DNA from: Firmicutes bacterium CAG:882
Lineage (GTDB): Bacteria; Bacillota; Clostridia; Lachnospirales; Lachnospiraceae
NCBI GenBank assembly: GCA_000435595.1
Contig: FR895452.1
Location: 8,957 to 33,121 of the forward strand
Length of the DNA stretch: 24,165 nucleotides
Reading direction: 5' to 3'
The translations under genes were made by a program, and so were the position numbers. The notes under the pieces are model-generated. The model was not told where the DNA came from. It saw only the letters and a program-made list of their open reading frames with translations, and did no database searches. The stretch's first letter is position 1; the number at the start of each line of letters is the position of its first letter. Shown piece by piece: positions 8,974-17,333 of the stretch.

Positions 8974-8997
8974 AAGAGTGGGTGAGAACCCACTCTT
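8974..8997 (+). promoter_or_regulatory. rimP leader hairpin (possible attenuator)
   Basis: A perfect 10-bp stem (AAGAGTGGGT 8974-8983, ACCCACTCTT 8988-8997) is closed by a GAGA tetraloop of the GNRA class. It is followed by TCGTTTTAGTTTAG rather than a clean T run. It sits in the 5' leader about 30 bases before the rimP ATG. It could be an attenuator, an mRNA-stabilising stem or a protein site. The GTG inside the stem (8978) is in frame with rimP but is not considered a start. Confidence 0.7.
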
Positions 8998-9028
8998 TCG
9001 TTTTAGTTTAGAGTCAGGAAAGGAAATT

Positions 9029-9496
9029 ATGGCAAGAAGAGAGGAATATGAGGCAAAGGCCGAGGCACTGATTACACCAATCATTGAGGCTAATCATTTT
9101 GAACTGGTCGATGTAGAGTATGTTAAGGAGGGAAGCAGCTGGTATCTTCGTGCATACATCGATAAGGATGGCGGAATCACGGTTGATGACTGTGAACTTG
9201 TGAGCAGGGCGTTTTCTGATTTGCTTGACAAGGAAGACTTTATTGAGGATGCATATATTCTTGAGGTTAGTTCCCCGGGGCTTTTAAGACCGCTTAAGAA
9301 GGATAAGGATTTTAAGAGAAACATCGGCAATGAAGTGGAGTTAAGGCTTTACAAGGCGGTTGATAAGGTAAAAGAGGACAGAGGAATACTCACGGCATTT
9401 GATGACGGCACAGTGACAATTGAGCATGAGGACGGTACCGCTGCCGTGTACGACAGAGCAGCACTTGCACTCATAAGACTTGCTTTTGATTTTTAA
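9029..9496 (+). CDS. rimP: Ribosome maturation factor RimP
   Basis: 155 residues, the usual length. RimP acts in 30S subunit maturation. The N-terminal domain shows FELVDVEYVKEG and RAYIDKDGGITVDDCELVSR, and the diagnostic LEVSSPGLLRPLK follows near residue 80. A small SH3-like C-terminal domain (VTIEHEDG) completes it. The ATG at 9029 is preceded by AGGAAAGGA (9016-9024), four bases away. The in-frame GTG at 8978 lies within the leader hairpin and is rejected. First gene of the conserved nusA-infB operon. Confidence 0.96.
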   Translation: MARREEYEAKAEALITPIIEANHFELVDVEYVKEGSSWYLRAYIDKDGGITVDDCELVSRAFSDLLDKEDFIEDAYILEVSSPGLLRPLKKDKDFKRNIGNEVELRLYKAVDKVKEDRGILTAFDDGTVTIEHEDGTAAVYDRAALALIRLAFDF

Positions 9497-9543
9497 AATA
9501 TACAGCTTACGGACAGAAAATGTAAGCGGAAATGGAGGATATG

Positions 9544-10683
9544 ATGAACAAGGAATTAATTGAAGCACTCGACGCACTTGAGAAGGAGAAGGAGATAAGC
9601 AAGGAGAAATTATTATCTGCAATAGAGACTTCTCTTCTTACCGCATGCAAGAACCATTTTGGTAAGTCAGATAACTTTAAAGTTACAATCAACAGAGAGA
9701 CAGGTGATTTCAAGGTTATCGCTGAGAAGGAGGTAGTTGATGAGGTTACTGACGACGCTTCACAGATAAGCCTTGCCGATGCTAAGATGATTAATGCCAA
9801 GTATGATATCGGAGATATTGTAAATCAGGAGGTTAAGTCTAAGGATTTCGGACGTATTGCAATTCAGGTTGCCAAGAACGTAATTCTTCAGACAATCCGT
9901 GAGGAGGAGAGAAATGTCCTCTACGATCAGTACTGCAGCAAGGAGAAGGATGTCGTTACAGGTGTTGTACAGCGTTATGTAGGAAGAAATGTTATTATCA
10001 ATCTCGGTAAGGTTGACGCTACACTCAATGAGTCCGAGATGGTTAAGGGAGAGACTTTTAAGCCTAATGACCGTGTGAAGGTTTACGTGCTCGAAGTGAA
10101 GAATGGCAATAAGGGACCTAAGATTCTTGTGTCAAGAACCCATCCTGAGCTTGTAAAGAGACTTTTTGAGGCTGAGGTTGCTGAGGTTCGTGACGGAACT
10201 GTTGAGATTAAGAATGTGGCAAGAGAGGCAGGCTCAAGAACTAAGATTGCCGTATGGTCAAGCAATCCTGATGTTGATCCGGTAGGTGCCTGCGTAGGTA
10301 TCAATGGTGCAAGAGTTAATGCGGTAGTTGAGGAGCTTGGAGGAGAGAAGATTGACATTGTTGCATGGAATGAGAATGCAGCTTATCTTATTGAGAATGC
10401 ATTAAGCCCGGCTAAGGTTGTATCTGTTATTGCGGATGATGAGGCTAAGACGGCAAGAGTTGTTGTTCCTGATTATCAGCTTTCACTTGCAATCGGTAAG
10501 GAAGGACAGAATGCAAGGCTTGCAGCGAAGCTCACAGGTTTTAAGATTGATATTAAGAGTGAGTCACAGATGAAGGAATTAGGTGAGGATTACACGGCTC
10601 CTTATGAAGAATATGAGGAGAATGAGTATTCCGAGGAGAATAACTACGACGAAGACGATGATGCTTCAACTTCTGAGGAGTAA
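9544..10683 (+). CDS. nusA: Transcription termination/antitermination factor NusA
   Basis: 379 residues. NusA binds RNA polymerase and nascent RNA and modulates pausing, termination and antitermination. The N-terminal RNAP-binding domain starts MNKELIEALDALEKEKEISK and the S1 domain spans about residues 137-187 (VTGVVQRYVGRNVIINLG). Two KH domains follow (WSSNPDVDPVGACVGINGAR, later LAIGKEGQNARLAAKLTG). Like other Firmicutes versions, it lacks the extra C-terminal acidic repeats of proteobacteria, but it ends in a strongly acidic tail of about 30 residues. Start at the ATG at 9544: GGAGG (9534-9538) is 5 bases upstream, against 2 bases for the ATG at 9541. The ATG at 9532 lies upstream of that site. 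Confidence 0.96.
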   Translation: MNKELIEALDALEKEKEISKEKLLSAIETSLLTACKNHFGKSDNFKVTINRETGDFKVIAEKEVVDEVTDDASQISLADAKMINAKYDIGDIVNQEVKSKDFGRIAIQVAKNVILQTIREEERNVLYDQYCSKEKDVVTGVVQRYVGRNVIINLGKVDATLNESEMVKGETFKPNDRVKVYVLEVKNGNKGPKILVSRTHPELVKRLFEAEVAEVRDGTVEIKNVAREAGSRTKIAVWSSNPDVDPVGACVGINGARVNAVVEELGGEKIDIVAWNENAAYLIENALSPAKVVSVIADDEAKTARVVVPDYQLSLAIGKEGQNARLAAKLTGFKIDIKSESQMKELGEDYTAPYEEYEENEYSEENNYDEDDDASTSEE

Positions 10684-10724
10684 CAGAAGTATAGCAGTAT
10701 AAGTATATAGAAAGAGTGATGTTG

Positions 10725-11003
10725 ATGGCTGTTACCAGAAAAATACCACAAAGACAGTGCTTAGGCTGTGGTGAAATGAAAGACAAAAAATCCATGTTCA
10801 GAGTGATTAAGACACCGGAGAATGAAATTCTTCTTGACACTACCGGAAAGAAGAACGGGAGAGGTGCATATATATGCGCAAGCATGGACTGCCTTAATAA
10901 AGCAATTAAGTCGAAGGGCTTGGAACGCTCACTTAAGTGTCAGATACCTTCCGATGTATATGAAACACTGAAAAAGGAGTTGGAGAAATTTGAATCAAGA
11001 TAG
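10725..11003 (+). CDS. rnpM: RNase P modulator RnpM (YlxR, DUF448)
   Basis: 92 residues. A small basic RNA-binding protein whose gene always sits between nusA and the L7Ae-like gene in Firmicutes. It contains RQCLGCGEMKDKKSMFRV near the N-terminus, then GRGAYIC and a KGLERSLK stretch, as expected for the YlxR fold. The family has been reported to interact with RNase P RNA and modulate its activity. Start chosen at the ATG at 10725, 8 bases after GAAAGAG. GTG at 10716 and ATG at 10719 are in frame but badly placed for that site. Overlaps the next gene by 14 bases. Confidence 0.92.
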   Translation: MAVTRKIPQRQCLGCGEMKDKKSMFRVIKTPENEILLDTTGKKNGRGAYICASMDCLNKAIKSKGLERSLKCQIPSDVYETLKKELEKFESR

Positions 11004-11343
11004 AATACTTTCAATGATAGGTCTGGCCACTAAAGCAGGAGCGGTTACAAGTGGTGAGTTTTCTGTGGATAAGGCCATTAAGGCAGGAAAGGCACGCCTT
11101 GTTATCATAGCAGATGACGCGTCGGACAGGACGAAGAAGGGGTTTAAGGATTCCTGCACATATTACAGAGTTCCGCTTGTGATATATAAGGATAAGGAGA
11201 CTCTGGGGCATTCAATGGGTAAACAGTTTCGCGCGTCACTTGCAATTCTCGATACGGGATTTGCAGATTCACTGTTAAAAAAATGCAGGGAGTTAACGGA
11301 TTCCCAGGTCGAAATAATTGAAGGAGGTAATGCTGATGCCTAA
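10990..11343 (+). CDS. rplGA: L7Ae-family K-turn RNA-binding protein (YlxQ)
   Basis: 117 residues of the L7Ae/L30e/S12e/Gadd45 fold, which binds kink-turn RNA. Typical features are GLATKAGAVTSGEFSVDKAI near the N-terminus, LVIIADDASD in the middle, and a GHSMGKQFRASLAILDTGFA region near the C-terminus. The start codon is TTG at 10990, with AAGGAG (10974-10979) 10 bases upstream. Starting here preserves the expected MNQDRILSMIGLA N-terminus. It overlaps rnpM by 14 bases and infB by 8 bases, so translation of the three is probably coupled. Confidence 0.93.
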   Translation: MNQDRILSMIGLATKAGAVTSGEFSVDKAIKAGKARLVIIADDASDRTKKGFKDSCTYYRVPLVIYKDKETLGHSMGKQFRASLAILDTGFADSLLKKCRELTDSQVEIIEGGNADA

Positions 11344-14074
11344 AAAGAGAATATATGAATTGTCAAAAGAACTTAATTTAAAGAATAGTGATATAGTAGA
11401 ATTTTTACAGAGTAAGAATGTAGATGTAAAGAGCCATTCAAGCAGCATTGACGATGATGCGGTTGATATGGTTAAGAAGCATTTTGGAAAGGGTACAACA
11501 GTGCAGAAAACAGAGGCACCTAAGGAGATAAAGGAACAGCCGGTTAAAGCCGAAGCTGCTCCTAAGCAGGAGAATAATACCGCACAGCCGGCAAAGAGCG
11601 AACAGCCTAAGCAGCCTGAGCAGAAAAAGCCACATATTACCGCAGTTTTCAATCCTCACAACAGTGAGCGCAGAGACATAAGGGACAATCGTGACAGCCG
11701 ACGACAGGACAACAATGGCTTCAGACGCGACGGAAACGGAAGCCGTCCTGACGGAAACAACAGAGACAACAATGGCTTCAGACGCGATGGAAACGGAAGC
11801 CGTCCTGACGGAAACAACAGGGACAACAACGGCTTCAGACGTGATGGAAACAGGGACAATAACGGCTTCAGACGTGATGGAAACGGAAGCCGTCCTGACG
11901 GAAACAACAGGGACAACAACGGCTTCAGACGTGATGGAAACAGAGACAATAACGGTTTCAGACGCGATGGAAACGGAAACGGCAATCGTCCTAACGGAAA
12001 CAGAGACGGCTTTAATAAAGACGGTTTCAACAAGGACGGCGGAAGAAATGACAGGGGCGACAGCAGAAGACCTGGCGGAAACGGTAATTTCAGGGGCGGA
12101 AGCAGAGAGAACTTCAATAAGGATACCGACGCAAAGGGCGGAATGGGAGATGCAAGAGAGGTTCGCGAGGCTAAGGAGCAGAGAAGCCGTGAACGAGAGA
12201 ACCGCCTGAATGACCGCAACAAGTATGACCGCGAGGAAAGAAAAGAGAATACAAAGGGACTTGAAAAGACTGTAAAGAACAATAAGCCTGCTACTGTTAA
12301 GCAGCAGGAGGAAGAGGATACAATCAAGACACTTATTCTCCCTGATGTTCTCACAATAAAAGAACTTGCCGAAAAGATGAAGCTTCAGCCGGCAGCAGTT
12401 GTAAAGACACTCTTCTTAAAGGGAACGGTTGTTACCGTAAATCAGGAGATTGATTTTGCAACAGCAGAGGAGATTGCCCTTGAATTTAACTGCATTTGCG
12501 AGCATGAGGTTAAGGTTGACGTGATTGCGGAACTTCTCAAGGAGGAAGAGGAAGATCCTGCAACACTTGTACCAAGACCACCGGTTGTGTGTGTAATGGG
12601 ACACGTTGACCATGGTAAGACCTCTCTTCTTGATGCAATTCGTTCAACCAATGTTACATCAAGAGAGGCAGGCGGTATAACACAGCATATCGGAGCTTAT
12701 ACTGTAGAGATTAACGGACAGAGAATCACATTCCTTGATACGCCGGGACATGAAGCGTTCACAGCCATGAGAATGCGTGGGGCACAGTCAACGGATATAG
12801 CAATTCTTGTTGTTGCGGCAGATGACGGTGTAATGCCTCAGACCGTGGAAGCTATCAATCACGCTAAGGCTGCCAACATCGACATAATTGTTGCGGTCAA
12901 CAAGATTGATAAGCCGAATGCCAATGTTGAAAAGGTTAAGCAGGAGCTTGTTGAGTATGGTCTTGTAGCGGAAGATTGGGGTGGAGATACAATATTTGTA
13001 CCTGTTTCCGCACATACTAAGGAAGGTATTGACAACCTCCTTGAGATGGTTCTTCTCACTGCAGAGATGAGAGAGCTGAAGGCTAACCCTGACCGTCGGG
13101 CAAGAGGTCTTGTTATAGAGGCACAGCTTGACAAGGGAAGAGGTCCTGTGGCAACACTTCTTGTACAGAAGGGAACGCTTCATGTAGGAGATGCTGTGGC
13201 AGCGGGTTCATGCTTTGGTAAGATAAGAGCGATGATAGATGATAAGGGACGTAAGATTAAGGAAGCCGGTCCTGCAACACCTGTTGAGGTATTAGGTCTT
13301 AACGATGTTCCTAGTGCAGGTGAGATATTTGTATCTCCTGCATCTGAGAAGGAAGCAAGAGCATTTGCCGATACTTTCATCCGTGAAGGAAGAGTTAAGC
13401 TTCTTGATGACACAAAGAGTAAGCTTTCGCTTGATGATTTGTTCTCGCAGATTAAGGCAGGAAATGTTAAGGAGCTTGGTCTTATCATAAAGGCTGACGT
13501 TCAGGGCTCGGTTGAGGCTGTAAAGCAGAGCATGCTTAAGCTGTCCAATGAAGAAGTTGTAATCAAGATTGTTCATGCCGGTGTTGGTGCAATCAATGAG
13601 TCCGACGTAACACTTGCTTCTGCTTCTAATGCAATTATCATCGGATTCAATGTGCGTCCTGATAATATGGCAAGGGAAATCGCAGACCGTGAGAAGGTCG
13701 ATGTGAGATTATACAGGGTAATATACCAGGCAATCGAGGATGTTGAGGCTGCCATGAAGGGTATGCTTGATCCTATTTATGAGGAGAAGGTTATCGGTCA
13801 TGCAGAGGTACGTCAGACATATAAGGCATCGGGCGTTGGTACAATCGCAGGTTCTTATATCTTAGACGGTATGATTACAAAGGCATCTAAGGTGCGTGTC
13901 ACAAGAGACGGAGAGCAGATATACGACGGACCTCTTGCATCACTTAAGAGATTTAAGGATGATGCTAAGGAGGTTAAGGCAGGATACGAATGTGGTATTG
14001 TTCTTGAAAAGTTCAATGACATTAAGGAGCTTGACCAGATTGAGGCGTATATTATGGTTGAAGTACCTAGGTAA
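11336..14074 (+). CDS. infB: Translation initiation factor IF-2
   Basis: 912 residues. IF-2 is the GTPase that places initiator tRNA on the ribosome. Order: an IF2_N domain (residues 1-50), a Lys/Glu/Pro/Gln-rich linker, a repeat-rich Arg/Asn/Gly/Asp linker (about 125-290), a second IF2_N domain (about 335-395), the G domain, and domains II to IV. G motifs are complete: GHVDHGKT at 422-429, GGITQHIGA, DTPGHE, NKID and SAH. Start ATG at 11336 has AAGGAGG (11321-11327) 8 bases upstream. The ATG at 11330 is only two bases away from that site. The start overlaps the stop of the preceding gene (ATGCCTAA). Confidence 0.97.
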   Translation: MPKKRIYELSKELNLKNSDIVEFLQSKNVDVKSHSSSIDDDAVDMVKKHFGKGTTVQKTEAPKEIKEQPVKAEAAPKQENNTAQPAKSEQPKQPEQKKPHITAVFNPHNSERRDIRDNRDSRRQDNNGFRRDGNGSRPDGNNRDNNGFRRDGNGSRPDGNNRDNNGFRRDGNRDNNGFRRDGNGSRPDGNNRDNNGFRRDGNRDNNGFRRDGNGNGNRPNGNRDGFNKDGFNKDGGRNDRGDSRRPGGNGNFRGGSRENFNKDTDAKGGMGDAREVREAKEQRSRERENRLNDRNKYDREERKENTKGLEKTVKNNKPATVKQQEEEDTIKTLILPDVLTIKELAEKMKLQPAAVVKTLFLKGTVVTVNQEIDFATAEEIALEFNCICEHEVKVDVIAELLKEEEEDPATLVPRPPVVCVMGHVDHGKTSLLDAIRSTNVTSREAGGITQHIGAYTVEINGQRITFLDTPGHEAFTAMRMRGAQSTDIAILVVAADDGVMPQTVEAINHAKAANIDIIVAVNKIDKPNANVEKVKQELVEYGLVAEDWGGDTIFVPVSAHTKEGIDNLLEMVLLTAEMRELKANPDRRARGLVIEAQLDKGRGPVATLLVQKGTLHVGDAVAAGSCFGKIRAMIDDKGRKIKEAGPATPVEVLGLNDVPSAGEIFVSPASEKEARAFADTFIREGRVKLLDDTKSKLSLDDLFSQIKAGNVKELGLIIKADVQGSVEAVKQSMLKLSNEEVVIKIVHAGVGAINESDVTLASASNAIIIGFNVRPDNMAREIADREKVDVRLYRVIYQAIEDVEAAMKGMLDPIYEEKVIGHAEVRQTYKASGVGTIAGSYILDGMITKASKVRVTRDGEQIYDGPLASLKRFKDDAKEVKAGYECGIVLEKFNDIKELDQIEAYIMVEVPR
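11708..12004 (+). repeat. In-frame tandem repeats in the IF-2 linker (57-bp and 33-bp units)
   Basis: Six consecutive units all begin GACAAYAAYGG, encoding DNNGFRRDGN. Units are 57 bp at 11708, 11765 and 11855 (19 residues, DNNGFRRDGNGSRPDGNNR), a shortened 33-bp form at 11822 and 11912 (DNNGFRRDGNR), and a diverged 60-bp unit at 11945-12004. The 33-bp unit is the 57-bp unit lacking an internal GNGSRPDGN-coding segment. Copies are nearly identical in DNA, which suggests recent expansion by slippage or recombination. The product is a disordered, basic, RNA-binding-like linker. Confidence 0.93.
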
Positions 14075-14080
14075 AAAAAT

Positions 14081-14104
14081 AAGCCGGGGCTGTTGTCCCG
14101 GCTT
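14081..14104 (+). other. infB-rbfA intergenic hairpin without a downstream T run
   Basis: An 8-bp GC-rich stem (AAGCCGGG 14081-14088, CCCGGCTT 14097-14104) with an 8-base loop lies 7 bases after the infB stop. On the plus strand it is followed by GTGGTGTTAAAATG, so it is not a canonical terminator. On the minus strand it is followed by seven T (14080-14074 region). It could be a processing or stabilising stem, or a weak attenuator inside the operon. Confidence 0.65.
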
Positions 14105-14132
14105 GTGGTGTTAAAATGAGAGAGGTTATAAA

Positions 14133-14495
14133 ATGCGTAAAAACAGTGTAAAAAATTCACGAATTAATGGTGAGGTTCAGAAGGAGTTAAGCAACATTAT
14201 CCGCAATGAAGTGAAAAATCCGAATATCAGTCCGCTGACATCGGTAGTTGCGGTTGAGGTTACACCTGATCTTAAGCAGTGTAAGGCATATATCAGCGTG
14301 TACGGTGATGAAGCTGAGCAGGCTGCGACGATTGCAGGCCTTAAGAGTGCAGAAGGATATATAAGAAGTCAGCTTGCAAGAACGGTAAATTTAAGAAATA
14401 CTCCGGAGATTCATTTCATTCTTGACCAGTCTATTGAGTATGGTGTAAGAATGTCTAAGATCATTGATGAGGTTAACAAGGAGAATCACGAATGA
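14133..14495 (+). CDS. rbfA: 30S ribosome-binding factor RbfA
   Basis: 120 residues, the usual length, with a type II KH fold. RbfA assists 16S rRNA 5' processing and late 30S assembly. RINGEVQKELSNIIRNEVKNP near the N-terminus and the RSQLARTVNLRNTPEIHFILD block near the C-terminus are diagnostic. The ATG at 14133 has AGAGAGG (14119-14125) 7 bases upstream. Its final four bases (ATGA) are shared with the start of the next gene. Confidence 0.95.
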   Translation: MRKNSVKNSRINGEVQKELSNIIRNEVKNPNISPLTSVVAVEVTPDLKQCKAYISVYGDEAEQAATIAGLKSAEGYIRSQLARTVNLRNTPEIHFILDQSIEYGVRMSKIIDEVNKENHE

Positions 14496-15448
14496 TATAT
14501 TTGGATGAGGTGCTGCAGGGGGCAAAGACAGTCGGAATAACGGGACATATAAGACCTGACGGTGACTGTGTGGGGAGTACGCTCGGCGTATATAACTATA
14601 TCCGTGAGAATATGCCGCAGATAGATGTCGATATCTATCTGCAGCCAATCATGGATGAATTTATGTTTTTGAAGAACAGCGATAAGATTATGGATAAGGT
14701 TGATGCAGGCAGGATATACGATGTATTTATAGTGTGCGATTGTGCGGCTTATGACCGGTTCGAAGACTTCGGTGTGTACTTTGAAAATGCCAAAAAGACG
14801 GTTGTGTATGACCATCATATAAGTGGTCAGGAGATAGGTGATTTCAGCACAATCATGCCTGAACTTTCATCCTGTAGCGAGCTTATCTATGAGGCAATGA
14901 ATCCGGAGAAGATTTCAAAAAGCGTGGCAGAATGTCTGTACCTTGGGATTATACATGACACGGGAGTTTTTAAGTATCAGGGTGTGACGGCAAGGACAAT
15001 GCAGATTGCAGGTGCACTTATGGAGAAGGGAATAGATTTTACAAATATAATCGACAATACCTTCTATATGAGAACATACAGGCAGAGCCAGGTGCTTGGA
15101 AAGGCACTTCTTGAGAGCGTTTTATTCTGTGACGGCAAGTGCATTTTTACAATACTGACCCGCCAGGAGATGGAATTCTACGGTGTCACAAGTAAGGACC
15201 TCGGCGGGGTGGTTGAACAGCTCAGACTCAACGATACGGTTGAAGTTGCCATATTCCTCTATGAGGTGGAGAAAAATGAGTATAAGGTGAGCATGCGCTC
15301 TAAAAATATAGTGGATGTGAGCAGAATTGCCAAGAGGTTCGGAGGCGGCGGACATATAAGGGCAGCAGGCTTTAACATGTCTGCCAATCATCCGCGCGAT
15401 ATTGTCAACAATATTGGTGCGCTTGTCGAGCAGCAGTTAAAAAAGTAA
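14492..15448 (+). CDS. nrnA: DHH/DHHA1 phosphoesterase, oligoribonuclease/pAp phosphatase NrnA-like
   Basis: 318 residues. DHH-family metal-dependent phosphoesterase: HIRPDGDCVGS at residues 19-29, an Asp in CDCA, the DHH triad at 107-109 (YDHHIS), HDTGVFKY, and the DHHA1 substrate-binding GGGGH at 284-288. Firmicutes NrnA degrades nano-RNAs and pAp. The location between rbfA and truB fits that assignment. It starts at ATG 14492 with a 4-base ATGA overlap with rbfA, so translational coupling is likely. Confidence 0.93.
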   Translation: MIYLDEVLQGAKTVGITGHIRPDGDCVGSTLGVYNYIRENMPQIDVDIYLQPIMDEFMFLKNSDKIMDKVDAGRIYDVFIVCDCAAYDRFEDFGVYFENAKKTVVYDHHISGQEIGDFSTIMPELSSCSELIYEAMNPEKISKSVAECLYLGIIHDTGVFKYQGVTARTMQIAGALMEKGIDFTNIIDNTFYMRTYRQSQVLGKALLESVLFCDGKCIFTILTRQEMEFYGVTSKDLGGVVEQLRLNDTVEVAIFLYEVEKNEYKVSMRSKNIVDVSRIAKRFGGGGHIRAAGFNMSANHPRDIVNNIGALVEQQLKK

Positions 15449-15460
15449 CGGAGGTTGCAT

Positions 15461-16375
15461 TTGTACAACGGAATTATTAATGTCTACAAGGAAGCCGGCT
15501 TCACTTCACATGATGTTGTAGCGAAGCTTCGAGGGATATTCGGACAGAGAAAAATAGGACATACGGGGACATTAGACCCGGCGGCAACAGGAGTACTTCC
15601 TGTGTGTTTAGGTCAGGGAACCAAGCTTGTTGACATGATTACGGACAGGAGCAAGGTATACGAGGCGAGAGTGCTTTTGGGTGTAACAACCGACACGGAG
15701 GATACGACGGGAAGTGAGACAGGAAGATGTAATCTGCCTTTGGAATTATCCGACGGAGATAAAGAGAAAGCTGAAAACACAATAAGGGAAGTGCTTGAAA
15801 GCTTTGCCGGCGGCTATGAACAGATTCCGCCAATGTATTCCGCAATCAAAAAGGACGGCAGACGCCTGTATGAGCTTGCAAGAGAGGGCAGGGAAATTGA
15901 GAGAAGTGCCAGAAGGGTACAAATCCATTCCATAGAGCTTCTTGATGTAGAACTTCCTTATTTTACGATGAGAGTTCATTGCGGAAAGGGAACCTACATC
16001 CGTTCGCTTTGCAGGGATATAGGAGAAAAGATAGGCTGCGGAGCCTGCATGGATACACTTTGCCGCACAAGAGTAGGACGATTTGATTTGAATGAGTCAC
16101 TTACGCTTGAAGAGCTGCAGAGGTTAAAAGAGACGGAAAAGCTATCGGAAATTGTAATACCTGTTGATGCGATGTTTGAGGAGTATAAGCAGGTCAATGT
16201 GCCTGAAGAATATGCAAAGCTGATAAGAAACGGCAACAAGGTGAGCTGCAGTGTGTGTTCAGGCTTGGATTCACCTGTAAGGATGTACTGTGATGGTGTA
16301 TTCTACGGAGTATACGAACTTGATGATAAAAAGAAAGAATATTATCCTGTAAAAATGTTTGCATGCGGGGAATGA
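15461..16375 (+). CDS. truB: tRNA pseudouridine(55) synthase TruB
   Basis: 304 residues. TruB makes pseudouridine 55 in the T-loop of tRNAs. GHTGTLDPAATGVLP places the catalytic Asp at residue 39. KVYEARVLLG and PPMYSAIKKDGRRLYELAR follow, then the GKGTYIRSLCRDIGE motif. A short PUA-like C-terminus (about 245-304) is present. Start codon TTG at 15461, 6 bases after GGAGG (15450-15454). The upstream in-frame TTG at 15455 directly abuts that site and is less likely. Separated from nrnA by 12 bases. Confidence 0.95.
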   Translation: MYNGIINVYKEAGFTSHDVVAKLRGIFGQRKIGHTGTLDPAATGVLPVCLGQGTKLVDMITDRSKVYEARVLLGVTTDTEDTTGSETGRCNLPLELSDGDKEKAENTIREVLESFAGGYEQIPPMYSAIKKDGRRLYELAREGREIERSARRVQIHSIELLDVELPYFTMRVHCGKGTYIRSLCRDIGEKIGCGACMDTLCRTRVGRFDLNESLTLEELQRLKETEKLSEIVIPVDAMFEEYKQVNVPEEYAKLIRNGNKVSCSVCSGLDSPVRMYCDGVFYGVYELDDKKKEYYPVKMFACGE

Positions 16376-16391
16376 CTTGAGGCATAAAATT

Positions 16392-17315
16392 ATGAATATT
16401 TTTAATGGAGTAACACAATTTTCAATACCGGACAGAACGGTTGTCACATTCGGAAAATTCGATGGAATACATATGGGGCATATGGCGCTTATCAACACTG
16501 CCGGAAGAATTGCAAGAGAGCAGGGATACAAGCTGGCGGTATTTACCTTTGACGTGCCGCCGACTCTGCATTTTGAAAAATTTGAGGCGACACAGATTAC
16601 CACAAATTATGAGAAGAGAAAGATGTTTGCTGATGCAGGTGTTGATTATCTTGTGGAATATCCTTTTAACGAAAATACGGCTTCAATGGAGCCGCTTGAA
16701 TTCATACGCAAGGTTATATCGGGAAATCTGAATGCAGCACACGTCGTGGTAGGTTCGGACTGGCATTTCGGCAAGGACAGAAGCGGCAACTGTGATGTGC
16801 TTATGGCAGCGCAGAAGCTGTATAACTATGAAGTTCACATTGTTGAGAAAGAAAAATTCGAGCAGAGAGAGATAAGCAGCACATGGATTCGTGAGGAGAT
16901 ACAGCTTGGAAACATGGAGAATGTAAATATTCTGCTGGGTTATCCGTACATGATTATAGGCAATGTTGAGGAAGGAAGACATCTTGGGAAAGAGATGGGG
17001 TTCGCAACGGTTAATATCTATCCTTCACCGGAGAAGCTGCTTCCGCCTTATGGCGTATATGCATCCAAGGTGATAGTGGATGGTGAGGAATATTATGCCA
17101 TCACGAATATAGGTGTAAGACCGACATTCAATGATTCACAGAGAGTGAGTGTGGAGACACATCTGCTCAACCATGACGAGGATTTATATGGACATGAGAT
17201 ACGGGTGGAACTGATGCATTTTGAAAGACCTGAAATAAAGTTCGACACGGTGGACAAGCTTGTGTCCCAGGTCGAAGCTGATATAGAATTTACCAAGACA
17301 TTCTTTTTATTATAA
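16392..17315 (+). CDS. ribF: Bifunctional riboflavin kinase/FAD synthetase RibF
   Basis: 307 residues. RibF phosphorylates riboflavin to FMN and adenylylates FMN to FAD. The N-terminal nucleotidyltransferase domain has TFGKFDGIHMGH (HxGH at 27-30) and a REISSTWIREEI motif. The C-terminal flavokinase domain begins near residue 190 with EEGRHLGKEMGFATVNIYP and ends with the GHEIRVELMHFERPEIKFD region. Start ATG at 16392 with TTGAGG (16377-16382) 9 bases upstream. TTG codons at 16359 and 16377 are in frame but less well supported. In many relatives ribF is followed directly by rpsO; here about 6 kb of other genes intervene. Confidence 0.95.
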   Translation: MNIFNGVTQFSIPDRTVVTFGKFDGIHMGHMALINTAGRIAREQGYKLAVFTFDVPPTLHFEKFEATQITTNYEKRKMFADAGVDYLVEYPFNENTASMEPLEFIRKVISGNLNAAHVVVGSDWHFGKDRSGNCDVLMAAQKLYNYEVHIVEKEKFEQREISSTWIREEIQLGNMENVNILLGYPYMIIGNVEEGRHLGKEMGFATVNIYPSPEKLLPPYGVYASKVIVDGEEYYAITNIGVRPTFNDSQRVSVETHLLNHDEDLYGHEIRVELMHFERPEIKFDTVDKLVSQVEADIEFTKTFFLL

Positions 17316-17333
17316 TGTGAAAGAAGGTACGAC

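Noticed and set aside
8978..9028. GTG start giving rimP 17 extra residues
   Set aside because: It lies inside the leader hairpin and has no ribosome binding site; the ATG at 9029 has a good one and gives the family's usual N-terminus.
11708..12004. Repeat array resembling a CRISPR at first sight
   Set aside because: The units are contiguous coding repeats with no unique spacers and multiples of three in length.
11656..12354. 232-codon minus-strand ORF opposite infB
   Set aside because: It is a low-complexity shadow (Leu/Ser/Pro-rich) created by the tandem repeats of the IF-2 linker, with no ribosome binding site.
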